Below are positions 11,071 through 22,689 of a stretch of DNA of 64,000 bases, piece by piece; the first letter of the stretch is position 1, and each line of letters begins with the position of its first letter. The translations under genes were made by a program, and so were the position numbers. The notes under the pieces were generated by a model. It did not search any database. It was not told where the DNA came from and saw only the letters and a list, made by a program, of their open reading frames with translations. The stretch spans positions 31,153,786 through 31,217,785 of the forward strand of contig CM044858.1 of NCBI GenBank assembly GCA_024500155.1. The letters are read 5' to 3'. This DNA is from Chenopodium formosanum (taxonomy: Eukaryota; Streptophyta; Magnoliopsida; Caryophyllales; Amaranthaceae).

Positions 11071-12332
11071 TGTTGAAGTATAAAGGTTTTGATGATGAGG
11101 AACTTAGACTAAAGCAAACTCAACTAATAAAGGTTTTCATGTGTTTGATTAGTTTAGGTGAAGTTGATCATGGTGGTGGAAGAAGTAGCTGGAACTAAGA
11201 AGACATGAAGAGATCTATATTAAAGAAGTTAAACAAATCAGAAGAAGAGTTATCTGACAAGAACTAGTTCCCTAACAGGAACGTTCCATAACAAGAACGT
11301 TCCCTAACAGGAACTTGAAGACAACAAGCTGAAGTTCTTTGGTGGAACTTAACTAGCTTGGAGCCCAAGTAATCTGCCTGAACAAAAGCGCGGCCCAGCT
11401 ATTAATTTAGTTAAGGTTTTTATCTTTCTAGATTATTGTTAATATGTTAAGTAGGTTATTGCACGAAGTTTATTAGAAGCGTGACAAGTTAGCTTGGTAA
11501 ATAAAATAAAACGGAAAATAACAAAAGATAGATTTTAGGAAAAGATTTTCTAAACGTTTTATTTCCTTTAAATCAGTTTGTTAAAAAGATAATTCTTTTT
11601 AACAAAATATCTTTTTATCTTTATTTTCCGGAAAAGATTTTATTCATGTGATTTACATAAAAGTGTGTTTTAAAGATAAGTTAAGTTAACTTATTTATCT
11701 TTTAGAAAACCTACTTTCTATACGAGTGCTACTTTTATAAATAGTAGAGAGTAAAATGGTTTTAGATTTTTGTGAGTTTATGCGTGAAGAAATTACTGTA
11801 CGTAATTGAGTAAGTTTACCAAGCTTCTAACTTGTCATATTTGTTTCGGATTTCGTGCATTGCTTGCCTAACATACTAGGTGTCGAATTCTTGTATTGGG
11901 TTGGGTTATTTGGGTGTGTTTATTGTTTTTTTTATCATACACAGTTTTATAAGCTTCTTGGTGAGGCTGAGTGTTTGTACTTTGGAAGTACGTGTAGTAC
12001 TTTGGTAGTACGAGTGAATCTAAGTGTGGTGCTTAGGTTGGGTAGGATAGGGTCCTATCAAGTAGCAATTCCAGTGAGGAACTTGTGAAACTAAAGGTCC
12101 GTGTCTAATAGGTTGTAAATTGGTTATTGCCCTATTATAGTGGAGTTTGTGTGTTTTAAATCCCTAAGGCAGGGTCGAGGTTTTACTTCCAGTTAGGCCC
12201 TGGAAGGTTTCCTCGTAAAATCTGTGTGTGCTTTTAAGTTCCTATATGCATTGTTTAATAATCCGCAAAAAGTAGTCATTAGGAACTCGATACAATTCAC
12301 CCCCCCTCTTGTATAAATCGTCTCAACTAACA
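11071..12332 (+). mobile_element. E3: solo LTR inside E2
   Basis: A 1262-bp unit beginning TGTTGAAG and ending CAACTAACA, flanked by CTGTG at 11066-11070 and 12333-12337. It has a plus-strand TATAAATA at 11736-11743 and a C-rich tail near 12298-12306 resembling the 3' end of Copia SIRE-type LTRs; the family name is inference. There is no internal region, so it is a solo LTR left by recombination between two LTRs. A plus-strand open frame at 11855-12088 is within the LTR and not a credible gene. Confidence 0.82.
11267..11314 (+). promoter_or_regulatory. Three 16-bp repeats with GAACGTTC in the E3 LTR
   Basis: Three tandem copies of GTTCCMTAACARGAAC at 11267, 11283 and 11299. Each unit is an imperfect palindrome, and the junctions create GAACGTTC at 11279-11286 and 11295-11302. 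GAAnnTTC is the core pattern of plant heat-shock elements. The array lies about 420 bp upstream of the E3 TATA box. Confidence 0.55.
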
Positions 12333-12419
12333 CTGTGACACGCGACACCCTGGGAGAGGTGAACAGTAAAGTGGCTCTTAACCTTCTGGGGTGTGTAGGG
12401 ATACCCCGTTTTACCCCTT

Positions 12420-12427
12420 TATAAATA
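12420..12427 (+). promoter_or_regulatory. TATA box of the E2 antisense gene
   Basis: TATAAATA on the plus strand in the context CCCCTTTTATAAATAGGG. It is followed by a CT-rich and then (GA)n-rich leader and by the antisense coding region. Its direction is opposite to E2 pol. Confidence 0.65.
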
Positions 12428-12704
12428 GGGTTTTACCCCCCTCCCTTCTTTCACTATTTTTACTTGAAAACTTTTTCTAGAGAGAGAAAGAGAGATTTTA
12501 GAGAGAGAGGCTCTGCTTCTGCTTGCATCAGACTTTTGAGGCTTCCGTGTGCGTTCTAGACAACACATCCAGTCACCGTCTGAGGCTATTTCAGATTTCC
12601 AAAGTTAAGTTAAAGGTAACCTACTCTACCCTCTTTTTTCTTTTTTCACTTTCTCGCCTGTATACATTCTTTTTCCGTCTGTATACATAGACTTTGAAAA
12701 TAAA

Positions 12705-15451
12705 AATGGACTCCCCATCCACACACACGGCACTGCCTAGGACATTCAGTCGGTCTCCTGGTACGACTGAATCTAGAACTGGGGATGCCTTTTCTTGACA
12801 GTCGGACCTACTTCGCTCATCTCTAAATTCCTCCCTCTCTTGGTCTGTGCAGGACACAATGGCAAGAGTTAAGTGCCTGTAGATGAAGTTGTTCCTGATG
12901 AGGAATATGAGTGATCGGAGGGGCAAAGTAGTTCCGCGGGTGGCGCCCCTTCCACCCCAAGTGACACCATTCTAAGGGAGGCAGGCGGTGAGGATACCGC
13001 CTCCTCTCATAAGTCAGGGGAAGAGTCAGGCGGAGAAGAGGCTGCCAACAGATTCGGATTAGAGACGTTAGGCTCTGGTTAGGACAATTTTGTGGCTGAT
13101 TATCAGCAGCCGGCTGGAGGGCCAGATACTCGGGATCCTATACATACGCATATGCTTCCCAAAGACATTGCTTTGTTGAAGAGTAGTTTTTATGCTTTCC
13201 AGGAGGCGCATCCCTTAGGACTGGGATGGCAAATTGAAGTACCGTCTGTGGATGCAACACTTCCATGGGGGGCCGAGACAAACAATGTTGACAACTATTT
13301 TGTCTACTACGAGGCCATGATCAAAGTCGGTCTCCGCTTCACCCTCCACATGGGTATTAAAAAGATTTTAAGGGGTATGATCTAGGCGTCGGGCAGCTCA
13401 CCCCAAATTCTTGAGTCAATATTCTAAGTTACATCGCCGCTTACGAATTTCAGAACTTGGAACCAGTTTGCCGCCTTCGCTCGTATGCACCACATGAGCA
13501 GGGCACCAGGCGGGTATGAGGCGTGGTACACCTTGGCCACTCTCCAGCAATACATGATGACATTGAACAAGGTGTCCAAATGGACCTGCTAGAAGGATAA
13601 GTTTTATTTAATCTCCTCTCCTACACTGAGACACAACCGGTTCCTGCGCCGGTATAACAAGGAGCTGACTCTTCTGGGTAGGATGTGTGCTCTTCCTAGT
13701 ATCTCTTCTACAACTTACGAGCAAATAATGGAGCCGAGTTTCTTTGAGACCACAATTGAGCCCTTGGGGGATGGGACTCAGATAGTTGTGCCCAAAAACT
13801 GGATCCCCCATCCGGACTTTTTCAAGGATGAAAGATTCCTTTCCGCCTGCGGGCTTATCACGATGTTCCCAAAGGGTAGATTTACTATTCATCCAGCAAT
13901 TTTCCGTTTCTGTTTATGCACTTCAATTTTAGAGTTTATTTGACTAATTGTTTGCTTGTTTTTTCAAAGACGAAACGCTGAGAATGGTGGACCCAAACAA
14001 AACACCGACTAAGTCCGTTGCGCAGCTGCGCAAGGAACAGCTGCTTGCCAAGAAAGCAGTCGCTGAGGCTAAGGAAGCCAAGAAGGGCGGGGTAATACCG
14101 CCTGACATATTTCATAATCTTCAATTTTCTCTTAAGTTTTTTGTCGGTTGTAACCTTATTGATTTACTTGTAGGGTGCTAGCAAGTCTATTCCTCGCTCC
14201 ATCTCCAAGTTAATCAAATGGTCCGGAGAAGGATTTGGCCAAGACCCCGCCTAAGTCTTTGAGGAAGGGTTCTTCAAGGAACACCTCCTCAGCCAACCCG
14301 AATCGTTCTACGAGCGGGGCTGAATCTCCTTCAGTGCTGAAGGCTCTGGGCGAAAGTTTAGAGCGCGCTGGCAAGAATGCGCCGTATGCCTCTAAGGCAT
14401 CGAAGACTGGCTGGCCACTCAATTTTGCAACCGGTGCTGCAACGGCTGGGGAGGGAGAGACCCCTAAGCCCCTGACCTAAGGTAAGAATTTCATCGAACT
14501 TCCCTGGCCACTTGACTTCAAGGGAGTCAAGATTAAGGTCGGCCCCTCTAGAGGTTCGGTTAGCAGCCGACAAAGAATGAATGCCAACTATGCTGTAACC
14601 TTCTTACCAAGTCCTTCTTATGGTGCAAATGTTACCACTGAGGCGCCTGATGTGCAGGCGTTCGCCAAGCGGATGGTGAGAACCCTAACCCGGTTAGAGA
14701 AAAACTTTGTGCCTCACCTGCAGGTGGTGGACTTTGACCGGATCCTGGGCCATCTGGCTGAGGTAAGTTGATCTCAACTTAACACTTCATTTTTCTTCTT
14801 TTATTTTGTGGAGTTCTTAACTTTCCGTCTGACCCCTTTTAGGTAATGGTTGAGGGTAGACGGGTTACGAGTCCCCTTCAAGAGGAAGCAGGAAGAGGTA
14901 AATGATGCCAAAAAGAGGGCCACTCAAGCTCTAAACTCTGCTGAATATGCTAAATATATGTACTATGTTGAAATTAAAGCAGTAGAGTTGAAACATGAGG
15001 AGCTGATCCGAAACCTGACGATTGCTAACGATGCCGCCAACAACCGGGTGAATGACCTTGATCTGGACTAAAAAATGCCAAATATGATCTCAAGGCATTA
15101 GAAGGAGCTGACGAAGAAAATGCTAAGTTGGGGGCGGACGTCAGCCGGCTGGGGGTAAAGTTGGTTAATCTGAGGAACCAGCATCAAGAGGAGATCTCTA
15201 AGGAGCAAAACCAATTAGTCTCAGAGAATGAGCGGGACACTAAAGCCTGTCTGAGGATTTCTTGGGGTCTTCTCCACGCAAACGTGGAGTTTGACGTGTT
15301 TAAGCTTAGGTATGACTATGCCACAGCGGTGTATGATGCCCTAGCTCTAGGTGAGCAGGCCCCGCCGCCTTTCAAGGCCTGGGCCTTAGAGCAAGGCTAT
15401 GAGGTTTCCGATGATGAGGGAGAGCCGGCTGGGGGTCAGACGGAGGGTTAA
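12705..15451 (+). pseudogene. E2 antisense ORF (Transposase_28 / putative gypsy-type transposon family), decayed
   Basis: A plus-strand, intron-containing gene remnant lying antisense between E2 pol and its 3' LTR, where Tat elements such as RIRE2 and Grande are known to carry antisense ORFs. The segment 13092-13385 reads NVDNYFVYYEAMIKVGLRF and is followed by more of the same family (LTLLGRMCALP near 13665, NWIPHPDFFKDERF near 13799-13840). This resembles the plant putative gypsy-type transposon domain. Later exons at 13970-14100, 14174-14480, 14577-14765 and 14842-15451 include a long Lys/Glu-rich coiled coil ending near 15451. Plausible splice sites are a donor at 14762 (GAG|GTAAG) with an acceptor near 14842, and an acceptor near 13969. 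Stops at about 12795, 13079 and 13383 show that it is dead. The function of this family is unknown. Confidence 0.6.
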
Positions 15452-16263
15452 GCCAATCAAATCCAGACTGACTAAGTCCCAACAGCTGAAACAAATGAAG
15501 GAAATCTTGAAGTTAGTCAGAACCAGCTGGAGCAGCCTCAACAGCCCTAAATCAGCCACCCCGCTCTTTCTGTGGCAATATGCCATTTCTCTTTCCTTCC
15601 GGCCTGTCTGCCGTGTATGTTTGTAATTTTGCCGACTATGGAGTCGAATAACAATTTCTTTTTCTTTCTTTTCACCAGATGTGTATCCGGTCAACAATGT
15701 TATTCGACCTTTGTGCTGATTTTAATTTATGAAGTACTCTTTATGAGTCAGTTTTGCATATTTTACGTTTGCGTTTTGAATTTTTCATTTTGAATTCTGC
15801 ATATATACTTGATATTTTGTATTTTGAATTTTGCATATATACTTGATATTTTGCCTAACTTATGAATAGCATGCGACAAATAGTAATCTGGTTGTACTTG
15901 CCCCTCGGCGGTTGTATGGTTGGTTTCAACTTAGATTGATTGATTGCTTGAAAACTTTTGATACTTTAAGGAGTATGAGATGTTCGTAAGCCAATCAATC
16001 ACAATGGTGATTGCCCCAAACCAAGTGCACACTTGTCCATTAGAAACAGGTGTTCCAACCTCTAACCCAGGCGGTAAAGGACCGTCTAGGCTGATTGCAT
16101 AGCCATTACACAGTGTTCCTTTGCCTCATTGGGGGAGCCTGTGTAATTTTGGAATAAATAGCCTAAGTAAGAACTTCATTCGATTGCCGACTGATGTCTT
16201 AGGACATCCAGTTTCTCGAAGACTTAATCGTTCTTTAGACTATTCTGGTCAGACGGCTATGAG
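15452..16263. other. E2 spacer where integrase should be
   Basis: No coding remnant of integrase is visible on the minus strand, although Tat pol normally continues from RNase H into INT here. A 34-bp unit containing TGCATATATACTTGATATTTTG is duplicated in tandem at about 15787-15855. The sequence near 16155 (GGAATAAATAG) could be the polyadenylation region of the antisense gene. Confidence 0.5.
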
Positions 16264-17334
16264 TTAACCAATTAGGTCATTCAATTTTTGTCGTCTGCAT
16301 GCGTACATAGACTCCGCCTCATTGTTTGAGGCCTGGAACTTGAACCGTAGTGCATACTCAAATTTATCCCCCTCAAGAGATTCATTAATAATGCATGCAC
16401 CACAATCGTTCTTTGTAGAGCTCTCGTCTACATATACTTTCCAAACCTGATCAAGATTATCCGGTGGAACCGGTCGAGTCATTTCAACAATGAAGTCGGC
16501 AAACGCCTGACCTTTCACTGCCTTTCTTGGTTCGTAAGTGATTTCAAGGCTTTGCATTTCAATAGCCCATTTGAACATTCTGCCGAATGACTCCAAGGTA
16601 GACATTGGCCGCTTGAGGGGCTGACCGGTGTGAATTACCACCGGATGTGCCAAAAAATAAGGTTTCAGCTTCTTGAATGCCATATAAAGTGCAAGGCCAA
16701 AATTTTCAACCATAGAGTACCGTAGTTTAGCGAGTACATGGTTAATGAAATAGACCGAGAGCATAATGCCGTCTCTTTAAGCAAGGAGAATAACACTGAG
16801 GGCATGGTCTGAGACGGCTAAGTACATGTATAACGTCTCCTTAGGCAAAGGGCTAACAAGCCTTGGCAAATAGTGCAAGTGTTCTTTAATTTCTGAAAGG
16901 TCGCCTCAGCATCATCCCCCCATTCAAATCTAGTCTTCTTCTTGATTGCTTGGAAGAAGTAAAGAAATTTGTCACCTGATCGGCTGAGGAATCTTCCCAA
17001 TGTCGCCAGGAAACCGGTTAATCTCCGAACTTCCTTTACAGTGCGGGGTGACTTCATGTCAATTACCGCCTGTATCTTCTCGGGGTTAGCCTCTATCCCC
17101 CTTTGATCAATCATGAATCCGAGAAACTTCCCAGACTCAACACCAAAAATGCATTTCTTAGGATTCAACATGACCTTATGCCGTCTGAGCTTGGATCAGT
17201 GACGAAGACCGTCTTCTCTTGATCATTTTTTCCACAGGGGTAACTGATGGAAGCCAGAATAGGCATCTATGAAACTCATCAAAGCATGACCGGCTGTAGA
17301 GTCGCCAAGACTATCAATTTCTGGGAGTGGAAGA
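16264..17334 (-). pseudogene. E2 RT C-terminal part, RNase H and second RNase H
   Basis: On the minus strand, 17171-16818 encodes the RT thumb with the gypsy signature FLGFMIDQRGIEANPEKI and VKEVRRLTGFLATLGRF. The frame breaks, and 16764-16264 encodes the end of RNase H (YEPRKAVKGQAFADFIVE) followed by a second, archaeal-type RNase H with VYVDESSTKN and FQASNNEAE, which supply a catalytic Asp and Glu. The protein then ends abruptly, so the rest of the second RNase H and all of INT are gone. The 17172-17334 part is frameshifted; the element is cut here by the E4 insertion and RT continues at 39449-39805. Confidence 0.8.
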
Positions 17335-18770
17335 TGTTGGGGTTTGGTGAGTCCGACTCATCGCGGAAACAACCCCGACCCGAGGAACCACTCGCAATTA
17401 ATAAAATCATAATGCATAAATAAATAATCACAAAGAAAAGATAACGAATCTTACCCTCGAAGCGAGCTTCGCCCAAAAACCGGGGCTCTTACTTGAAAGC
17501 TACGAGCACGTCAAGCGTCGTGCCTCCGACGGTATCCAACCACAAAAAGGCGAACACAATCTTAAGGTCCGCTACCTTGGAGTTAGCAAGGTCCGACCAA
17601 AACCCGAGTGTTATATGAGTTTAAGAGTTTTCCCAAAAATATGGAATGCTCTTTCTAACTCGCACTCAAGCATCATTCCCAATTCCCATACTTGGGTATT
17701 TATAGGAAATGATGGGAGTATCATTTACTCTCCCATCAATGTGGGATAGTATGATTTTTCCATTTTATTTTAAAGCTAAAATAAAATAAATAATCAAGCT
17801 AGTAATAAATCAACAAGTGGCAAGCTCATGTGAGTGGTTAGGTGAGGACCACTTGGAGAAGGGGGGGACCAAACTTGCTCCCCACTTCCTCTCCCTTAGC
17901 CGTCCACCTCACACCACACACACTCAAGGACCACAAGCCACATGGCACCCACCCTTGGGCACCAAGGCAGCCAAGGTGGGCTGCCATGTACTGCTGTCCG
18001 TGGCAGCCACGCCTACCAAGCCCAGCAGGCCCAGCACTCGCATGCGGGCTCCTAGGCGCTGCTGCCCAGCAAGCCCAGCATGCTTGTGCGGGCTGCTGCT
18101 GGCTTGGTGCCTCAGCCAGCACTGCTAGGCAGCTAGCCATGCTGCTGCTAGCTGTGGCGAGCTGGCCCGCCTAGCGTGCTAGCTGCTGCAGCTTGTTGCG
18201 GCATGGCTTGCTAGCCATTGCGTGCACAAGGCTGTGCCTAGCATGCTAGCACGCACTAGGCAGCGCCTAGCCTTGCGATGCTAGCATGGGTGCGCTAGCA
18301 TGCACCAGCCAGCCTAGGCTCGGCTTGGTGCGCATGTCAGCCACCGTGCTAGGCCATACGCCCTTAGCACTCGGTTTGCATGGGCATTCCGATGCTAGGG
18401 GTATTTTGGTCTTTTGTTGATTTATTACTATTTCTCGTCTCGTCTTTTACTATTCTTTCGACTCGACTTCCGATGCTCGGTTTCGACGCTCTAAGCTCGA
18501 ATTACCGACGTCTAAATATTTAACACTCGGGCGACGAATTAATTTCTTCGAATTAATTCGTCGAGTTGGTTCGTATATTTTGCTTGGGTGTGATCCGAAG
18601 GGGTCAGTCAAGATTAAGTTGTAATATTAATTATATTAATATTATTGATCGGAAGCGGCCTTCACCCAGGCATTCCGATCACTTGACCTTACTGAAAATA
18701 TTAGCTTTCTAACAATTCCTGAACCCGCTATCGGAATAATACACTTGTTCGAAGGACACCATTCCTTTCA
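17335..18770 (-). repeat. E4 left LTR (3' LTR)
   Basis: 1436 bp from TGTTGGGG to CTTTCA, the same length as the partner at 38008-39443, with a few differences per 100 bp. A minus-strand TATAAATA lies at 17704-17697. A GC-rich island rich in GCTAGC, GCTGC and GGCAGC inverted repeats occupies about 17935-18345 in U3; open frames in it are compositional artefacts. Confidence 0.95.
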
Positions 18771-18798
18771 ATCTCCCACTTGTCCTTCCGGACAAGTG
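18771..18798 (-). other. E4 PPT with abutting perfect hairpin
   Basis: The PPT on the minus strand is AGTGGGAGAT (18780-18771), directly before the 3' LTR. It overlaps a perfect 9-bp stem (18777-18785 paired with 18790-18798). In the element RNA the loop is GGAA, a GNRA-type tetraloop, so the hairpin's 3' arm runs into the PPT. Confidence 0.75.
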
Positions 18799-19643
18799 CG
18801 CATTTAGTGTATAGCCCTTTTCCTATATCTCTTCATGTCTCTTCATGAACTACAGAGTAAGATTACTCGTCATCTCTGTTACGTCCAGAAGTGTTTCTCG
18901 AAATCCGAGTTTGACTGTCAATAAGCAGATGATTTCTAAAATCCATCTGAGCACGGCCATGCATTTTCACAGTCTCGCTCATCGAGAGGCCTTGTAAACA
19001 ACAAGATATGTTCCCTATTGTTAGTAGGGGGACATTTCCAGTCTTGTAATGTAGCTTCTCTTACTAAGAGGACTCACTCGCCTGATATCTGTCTTTATAA
19101 TCCCCAGTTACGGCAGACGTTTGGCGGATACCAAAGCGGACCAGTACTCAAACAAGAGATCTCCCACTACTCATGGTCAAAGGAAAAAAGTTCCGATAGT
19201 AATAATGAGAAAATACTTATGACGATTTTTAAATCTCTTAAAGTATCCTCATAGGTCAATCCAGTATGGTTCTAAACCAATACCTGTGCAAATGATTTAT
19301 ATCCTCATAGCACAAGAAACGGTGCTACAAATCATACTACACACTAATCTCTGATGGTCATCAATCGTCCACAATATATGACCTTGATTAGGGATAATTT
19401 TCGATTAAAATATTCAATGTTCACTAAATAGGTGTTTCTTTATCCAATCCATTGACTTGATACCCTATTTTGAATATTTATGAAAATCGAATGGACTCAT
19501 TATTTAATTCTAAACCACAATTAAATAGAGACGGAGTGATTTAAATTGCATGAAAATTTTAATTACTCCAAAACTGAATGGTTCATCATGGTGCTTTACA
19601 TCAACATTGTCCAAAATTTGATTAAAACACTATAATATGGAAT
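18799..19643 (-). other. E4 3' non-coding region
   Basis: 845 bases between the RNase H stop and the PPT hairpin. I see no coding remnant or strong repeat. A plus-strand open frame at 19018-19254 has no recognisable domain. Confidence 0.5.
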
Positions 19644-20432
19644 TCAAAGCCAGTTCACGACATGCTTGATTCCCATTGCCTCAACGTGTTTGGTGTGCTT
19701 CACTTGAGACAAAGGTTTAGTAAGTGGATCGGCTACATTGTCATTCGTTCCAACTTTGCAAATTCTGATTTCACCCTCTGACTTCCATTCTCGAATCATA
19801 TGAAATCGCCTCTGGACATGTTTGACCTTCTGATGTTCTCGTGGCTCTCTAGCATGAGCAATAGCTCCATTGTTGTCACAATAGAGGTCTATTGGACCCT
19901 TGATGGAGGGTACAACACCAAGTTCATCAATGAACTTGCGAATCCAAACTGCCTCCTTGGCTGCCTCAGATGCTGCCAAGTACTCGGCTTCAGTTGTAGA
20001 ATCAGCGGTTGTGCTTTGCTTTGCACTCTTCCAACTAAACGCTCCTCCATTGAGACAGAATATGTATCCTGATTGTGACTTGAAGTCGTCTCTGTCTGTC
20101 TGGAAGCTTGCGTTGGTATATCCCTCAACAACCAATTCATCTTTACCACCATAGACCAGGAATTTATCCTTGTTCCTTTTCAGGTAATTCAGGATATTCT
20201 TGGCCGCAGTCCAATGCGCCTCTCCTGGGTCTGATTGGTATCGGCTCGTAGCACTCAAGGCATACGATAAATCAGGCCTAGTACATATCATTGCATACAT
20301 GATCGATCCAATAAGCGAAGCATACGGAATACGACTCATCCTTTCTCGCTCATCAGGTGTCTTTGGACACTGCTTCTTGCTTAAAATTATGCCATGTGAC
20401 ATGGGTAGGTGCCCTCTCTTGGCTCCTTCCAT
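19644..20432 (-). pseudogene. E4 Copia RT end and RNase H
   Basis: A 262-codon open frame holding the end of the Copia RT (SLIGSIMYAMICTRPDLSYA) and RNase H. RNase H motifs include YTNASFQTDRDDFKS, the STTEAEYLA segment with the catalytic Glu, DLYCDNNGAI with a catalytic Asp, and the terminal ADPLTKP typical of Copia. In Copia the first catalytic Asp is usually in a YxDADW motif; here it is NAS, so that residue appears lost. The segment is open but separated from the upstream RT by a stop near 20433-20468, so it is part of a dead polyprotein. Confidence 0.85.
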
Positions 20433-20468
20433 TTGGAATCGAGCCAGTACCTTATCGATGTAAGTACT

Positions 20469-21858
20469 CTAACTCATTCCTATCATCCTTTTTGATCTAT
20501 CCCTATAGATCTTGATGCCTAATATGTACTGAGCCTCTCCCAAGTCTTTTATTGAAAAACATTTCCCGAGCCAAGCCTTTACAGACTCTAGCAATGGAAT
20601 GCTATTTCCAATGAGCAAAATGTCATCGACATATAAGACTAGGAAGGCGATGTCACTCCCACTGACCTTCTTGTAGACACAAGACTCATCTGGATTCTTG
20701 ATAAAACCAAACTTACTGATGGCTTCATCAAATCGCAGATTCCAACTTCTGCTTGCTTGCTTTAATTCATAAATGGACTTCTTAAGCTTGCATACCTTCT
20801 TAGGATTATTCTGGTCGACAAAACCTTCAGGCTGTGTCATTGAGGAAGGCGGTTTTGACGTCCATCTGCCATATTTCATAATTGTAATATGCAGCAATCG
20901 CTAGAAGAATTCGAACGGACTTAAGCATAGCAACTGGAGAAAAGGTTTCATCATAATCAACGCCGTGAATTTGCCTGTAACCTTTTGCTACCAGCCTTGC
21001 TTTGTAAATAAATACATTTCCATCTTTGTCGGTTTTCATCTTGAAAATCCATTTACATCCGATAGGTGTGTAACCCGCGGGTAAATCAACCAAGTCCCAT
21101 ACTTGATTTTCAAACATGGAGTCCATTTCGGATTTCATGGCCTCTTGCCATTTTGTAGAGTCGGGGCTCGTCATAGCTTGCTTGTAGGTTGCCGGCTCTT
21201 CTCCATCCACTACTAGGATGTCCTGATCTTCGGTTAATACAACACCGAGATATCTGTCAGGTTGAGATCTTGGCCGAGTTGACCTACGTAGGGTAATGTA
21301 CTGAGCATTTGCATTTTCGGGTTGACTTTGCATATTTTGAATTTGACCAATGTCAACAGCTGCTTGGTAAGCCCTTTGATTGTCAACTTGTCCTTGTTGC
21401 TTGTCCTCTCGAACTTCGTCGAGCTCGATTTTCCTCCCACTTGTCATTTTGGAGAGATGCTCCTTCTCCAAAAAGACACCATCACGAGCAACAAACACTT
21501 TGTTCTCGGATTTGTTGTAGAAGTAATACCCTTTGGATTCTTTTGGATAACCCACAAAGTAAACCTTGTCAGATTTCGGATGAAGTTTGTCAGAAATGAG
21601 TTTCTTGACGTATGCTTCGCATCCCCAAATCTTGAGAAAAGACAACCTTGGCGGTTTACTTGTCCATAATTCATATGAAGTCTTTTCCACTGCTTTTGAC
21701 GGAGCACGATTCAGTGTGAATGCCGCAGTTAAAAGTGCATGTCCCCAGAAAGAGATTGGAAGTTCACTAAGACCCATAGTCGATCGGACCATGTCTAACA
21801 GGGTTCGATTCCTCCTTTCAGATACTCCATTCCATTGAGGAGTTCCCGGAGGTGTCAA
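20469..21858 (-). pseudogene. E4 Copia integrase C-terminal half and RT
   Basis: Two overlapping frames. 21858-20827 starts in the integrase after its second Asp (TPPGTPQWNGVSERRNR, which contains the catalytic Glu), runs through the integrase C-terminal part (SRPRSQPDRYLG), then into RT with WDLVDLPAGYTPIGCKWIFK and YDETFSPVAMLKSVR. A frameshift at about 20830-20890 moves into 20897-20469, which carries the catalytic LYVDDILL and LGEAQYILGIKI. The domain order INT then RT is diagnostic for Copia. Confidence 0.88.
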
Positions 21859-21909
21859 CTCTGAAAGTATTACATGTTCTTTCAGATGGTCATCAAACTC
21901 TTGGCTAAA

Positions 21910-22374
21910 TTATTTGCCACCTCGATCCGATCGAAGCGCTTTGATTTTCTTGCCGAGTTGGTTTTCAACTTCTTTATGAAATTCTTTGAATTTATCAAAC
22001 GATTCAGATTTGTGCGACATTAGATAGACATAACCATATCTACTAAAGTCGTCCGTGAAGGTTATGAAATACCGATAACCACTCCTTGCGGGTGTACTCA
22101 TTGGTCCACATACATTGGTGTGTATTTGTCCCAACAAGTCACCGGCCCTTTATCCTAACTTGGAGAATGGTTGCTTTATCATCTTGCCTAATAAACATCC
22201 TTCGCAATTCTCAAAGGATTCTAAATCAAATGAGTCAAGAATACCTTCTTGTAGAAGTTTCTTGATGCGTTTGATGTTAATGTGGCCAAGGCGACAATGC
22301 CACAAGTAAGTTTGACTAGAGTGTGTAGTCTTAGCTTTCTTTATATTGGTATCAAACATTTTGTCTAAAAACAC
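21910..22374 (-). pseudogene. E4 Copia GAG-pre-integrase and integrase core
   Basis: 22374-22150 encodes the pre-integrase zinc-binding segment (LWHCRLGHINIKRIKKL with CEGC), and 22137-21910 encodes the integrase core with the first Asp in HTNVCGPMST, the motif YFITFTDDFSRYGYVY and the second Asp in LRSDRGG. A stop separates the two parts near 22140, and another near 21905 separates this from the downstream integrase segment. In Copia the protease should lie upstream, but only about 300 degraded bases remain between here and the Gag zinc knuckle. Confidence 0.85.
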
Positions 22375-22689
22375 GTGAAGGTGTCATTCCATAAATATGT
22401 TCAAGACATCAAAACAAAAGGTCTTGATTTGATGAAAACGACGTCCAACGTCGGAAATACATCAAAAGTATGGTACATAAAACTAAATAAGTTCTACCTC
22501 TTTAGACAAAACATGAGATTACAAGTTTCTCTTGGATAGATCACTTCCATCCTACTTGTGAACTCGATTCCTCTTGAAAAAGCACCGCTCACTTGGTTCC
22601 TGAAAAAGGAGTGTGTTGTGAGTCAATTTTCCGGTATCTAATACCTTTTAAAATTGCTTATATTCAAGTGTATAAGATGATACCTGAGA

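Noticed and set aside
17842..18174. Open frames on both strands in the GC-rich LTR island (also 38490-38847 and 24824-25137)
   Set aside because: They arise from stop-poor GC-rich repeats inside E4 LTRs and leader and match no protein family.
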